Assembly: GCA_903924985.1 (NCBI GenBank)
Contig: CAIYDT010000160.1
Span: forward strand, 1 to 44,412
From: an uncultured Acetobacteraceae bacterium
Lineage (GTDB): Bacteria; Pseudomonadota; Alphaproteobacteria; Acetobacterales; Acetobacteraceae
Direction: 5' to 3'
DNA: 44,412 nucleotides
The stretch's first letter is position 1; every line of letters starts with the position of its first letter. The notes below the pieces were generated by a model. That model saw nothing but the letters and a program-made list of their open reading frames with translations. It was not told the origin of the DNA and searched no databases. Positions 44,248-44,412 of the stretch are shown here, in pieces. The position numbers and the translations under genes were made by a program.

Positions 44248-44412
44248 TGCGTCTCAATAACGAAGAAGACGCATGAGACACCCTGTGTCAACGCCCTCGG
44301 CCGTTAGAGCATGCCGCGCCGTCCCGTCCGGCCTCAAGGACGCTTCGCGCCGGCGCGCGCGCCGGTCACCTTTGGTGATCCTTGACCCCGGCCGCGCCGC
44401 CGCGGCGTGGGA
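44248..44412. other. Right-edge intergenic sequence with small hairpins
   Basis: Directly after the hydrolase gene, an 8-bp inverted repeat (ATGCGTCT, 44247-44254, and AGACGCAT, 44267-44274) closes a 12-base loop, followed by GACAC-CCT-GTGTC (44277-44289). A perfect 16-bp palindrome CCGGCGCGCGCGCCGG is at 44350-44365. These are terminator-like features, but no U-tract is seen. No gene could be supported to the window edge. Confidence 0.4.

Overview
The window looks like chromosomal DNA of a high-GC alphaproteobacterium, most plausibly Acetobacteraceae or a relative. This placement is inferred from gene content and codon use, since there is no rRNA gene. Supporting signs are a Caulobacter-type PleD (REC-REC-GGDEF with the same residue numbering for the phospho-Asp, I-site and GGEEF) convergent with rpmG, a DUF177/YceD gene coupled to a cytochrome bc1 assembly chaperone (Cbp3 type), a divergent argD-argF pair, and short intergenic palindromes of the GGG-CTTGA-CCC type known from alphaproteobacteria. 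No phage, CRISPR array, insertion sequence or tRNA was seen.

Layout. (1) 1-9060, minus strand: a high-affinity K+ uptake operon reading small membrane ORF, kdpF, kdpA, kdpB, kdpC, kdpD, kdpE, then a PtsN-like EIIA gene. Upstream lie a perfect AT-rich inverted repeat and the 3' stump of an outer-membrane porin gene. (2) 9113-14297, minus strand: a periplasmic adaptor, an RND efflux permease and an SDR protein that has lost its catalytic residues. (3) 14491-15593, minus strand: a two-subunit ThDP-dependent decarboxylase, followed by about 700 bp with decayed coding sequence. (4) 16309-20838: pleD, rpmG, an HU protein, an MFS exporter and a TauE/SafE permease. (5) 21044-22278: a GNAT stump cut off beside a higBA toxin-antitoxin pair whose toxin start codon is abnormal, then a TfoX-domain protein. 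(6) 22451-28096: csaA, gpt and a four-domain rhodanese on the minus strand, divergent from a gamma-glutamyltransferase and an amidase. (7) 28356-29047: a vapBC module with a clear operator. (8) 29136-32538: DUF177 and Cbp3 divergent from argD-argF. (9) 32647-40394, plus strand: a small XRE regulator translationally coupled to hyfB-C-E-F-G-I-like genes and a tiny putative lipoprotein. (10) 40405-44247: LLM flavin oxidoreductase, N-formylglutamate amidohydrolase, quinone oxidoreductase and an alpha/beta hydrolase.

The most interesting system is region 9. It encodes a complete-looking proton-pumping membrane module and a small subunit with all four Fe-S cysteines. The large subunit, however, has Ser, Ser, Ser and Gly where [NiFe] hydrogenases need four cysteines. 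It is therefore an energy-converting hydrogenase-related (Ehr) complex rather than a hydrogenase, and its electron donor and acceptor cannot be read from the sequence. The operon carries its own XRE gene, a candidate operator, two long palindromes between genes and a coupled 49-residue putative lipoprotein.

Other points worth following are the 27-residue membrane ORF ahead of kdpF, the degenerate SDR, the ATA in place of ATG in higB, the MFS start codon inside a perfect hairpin, and the palindrome family with compensatory stem changes.
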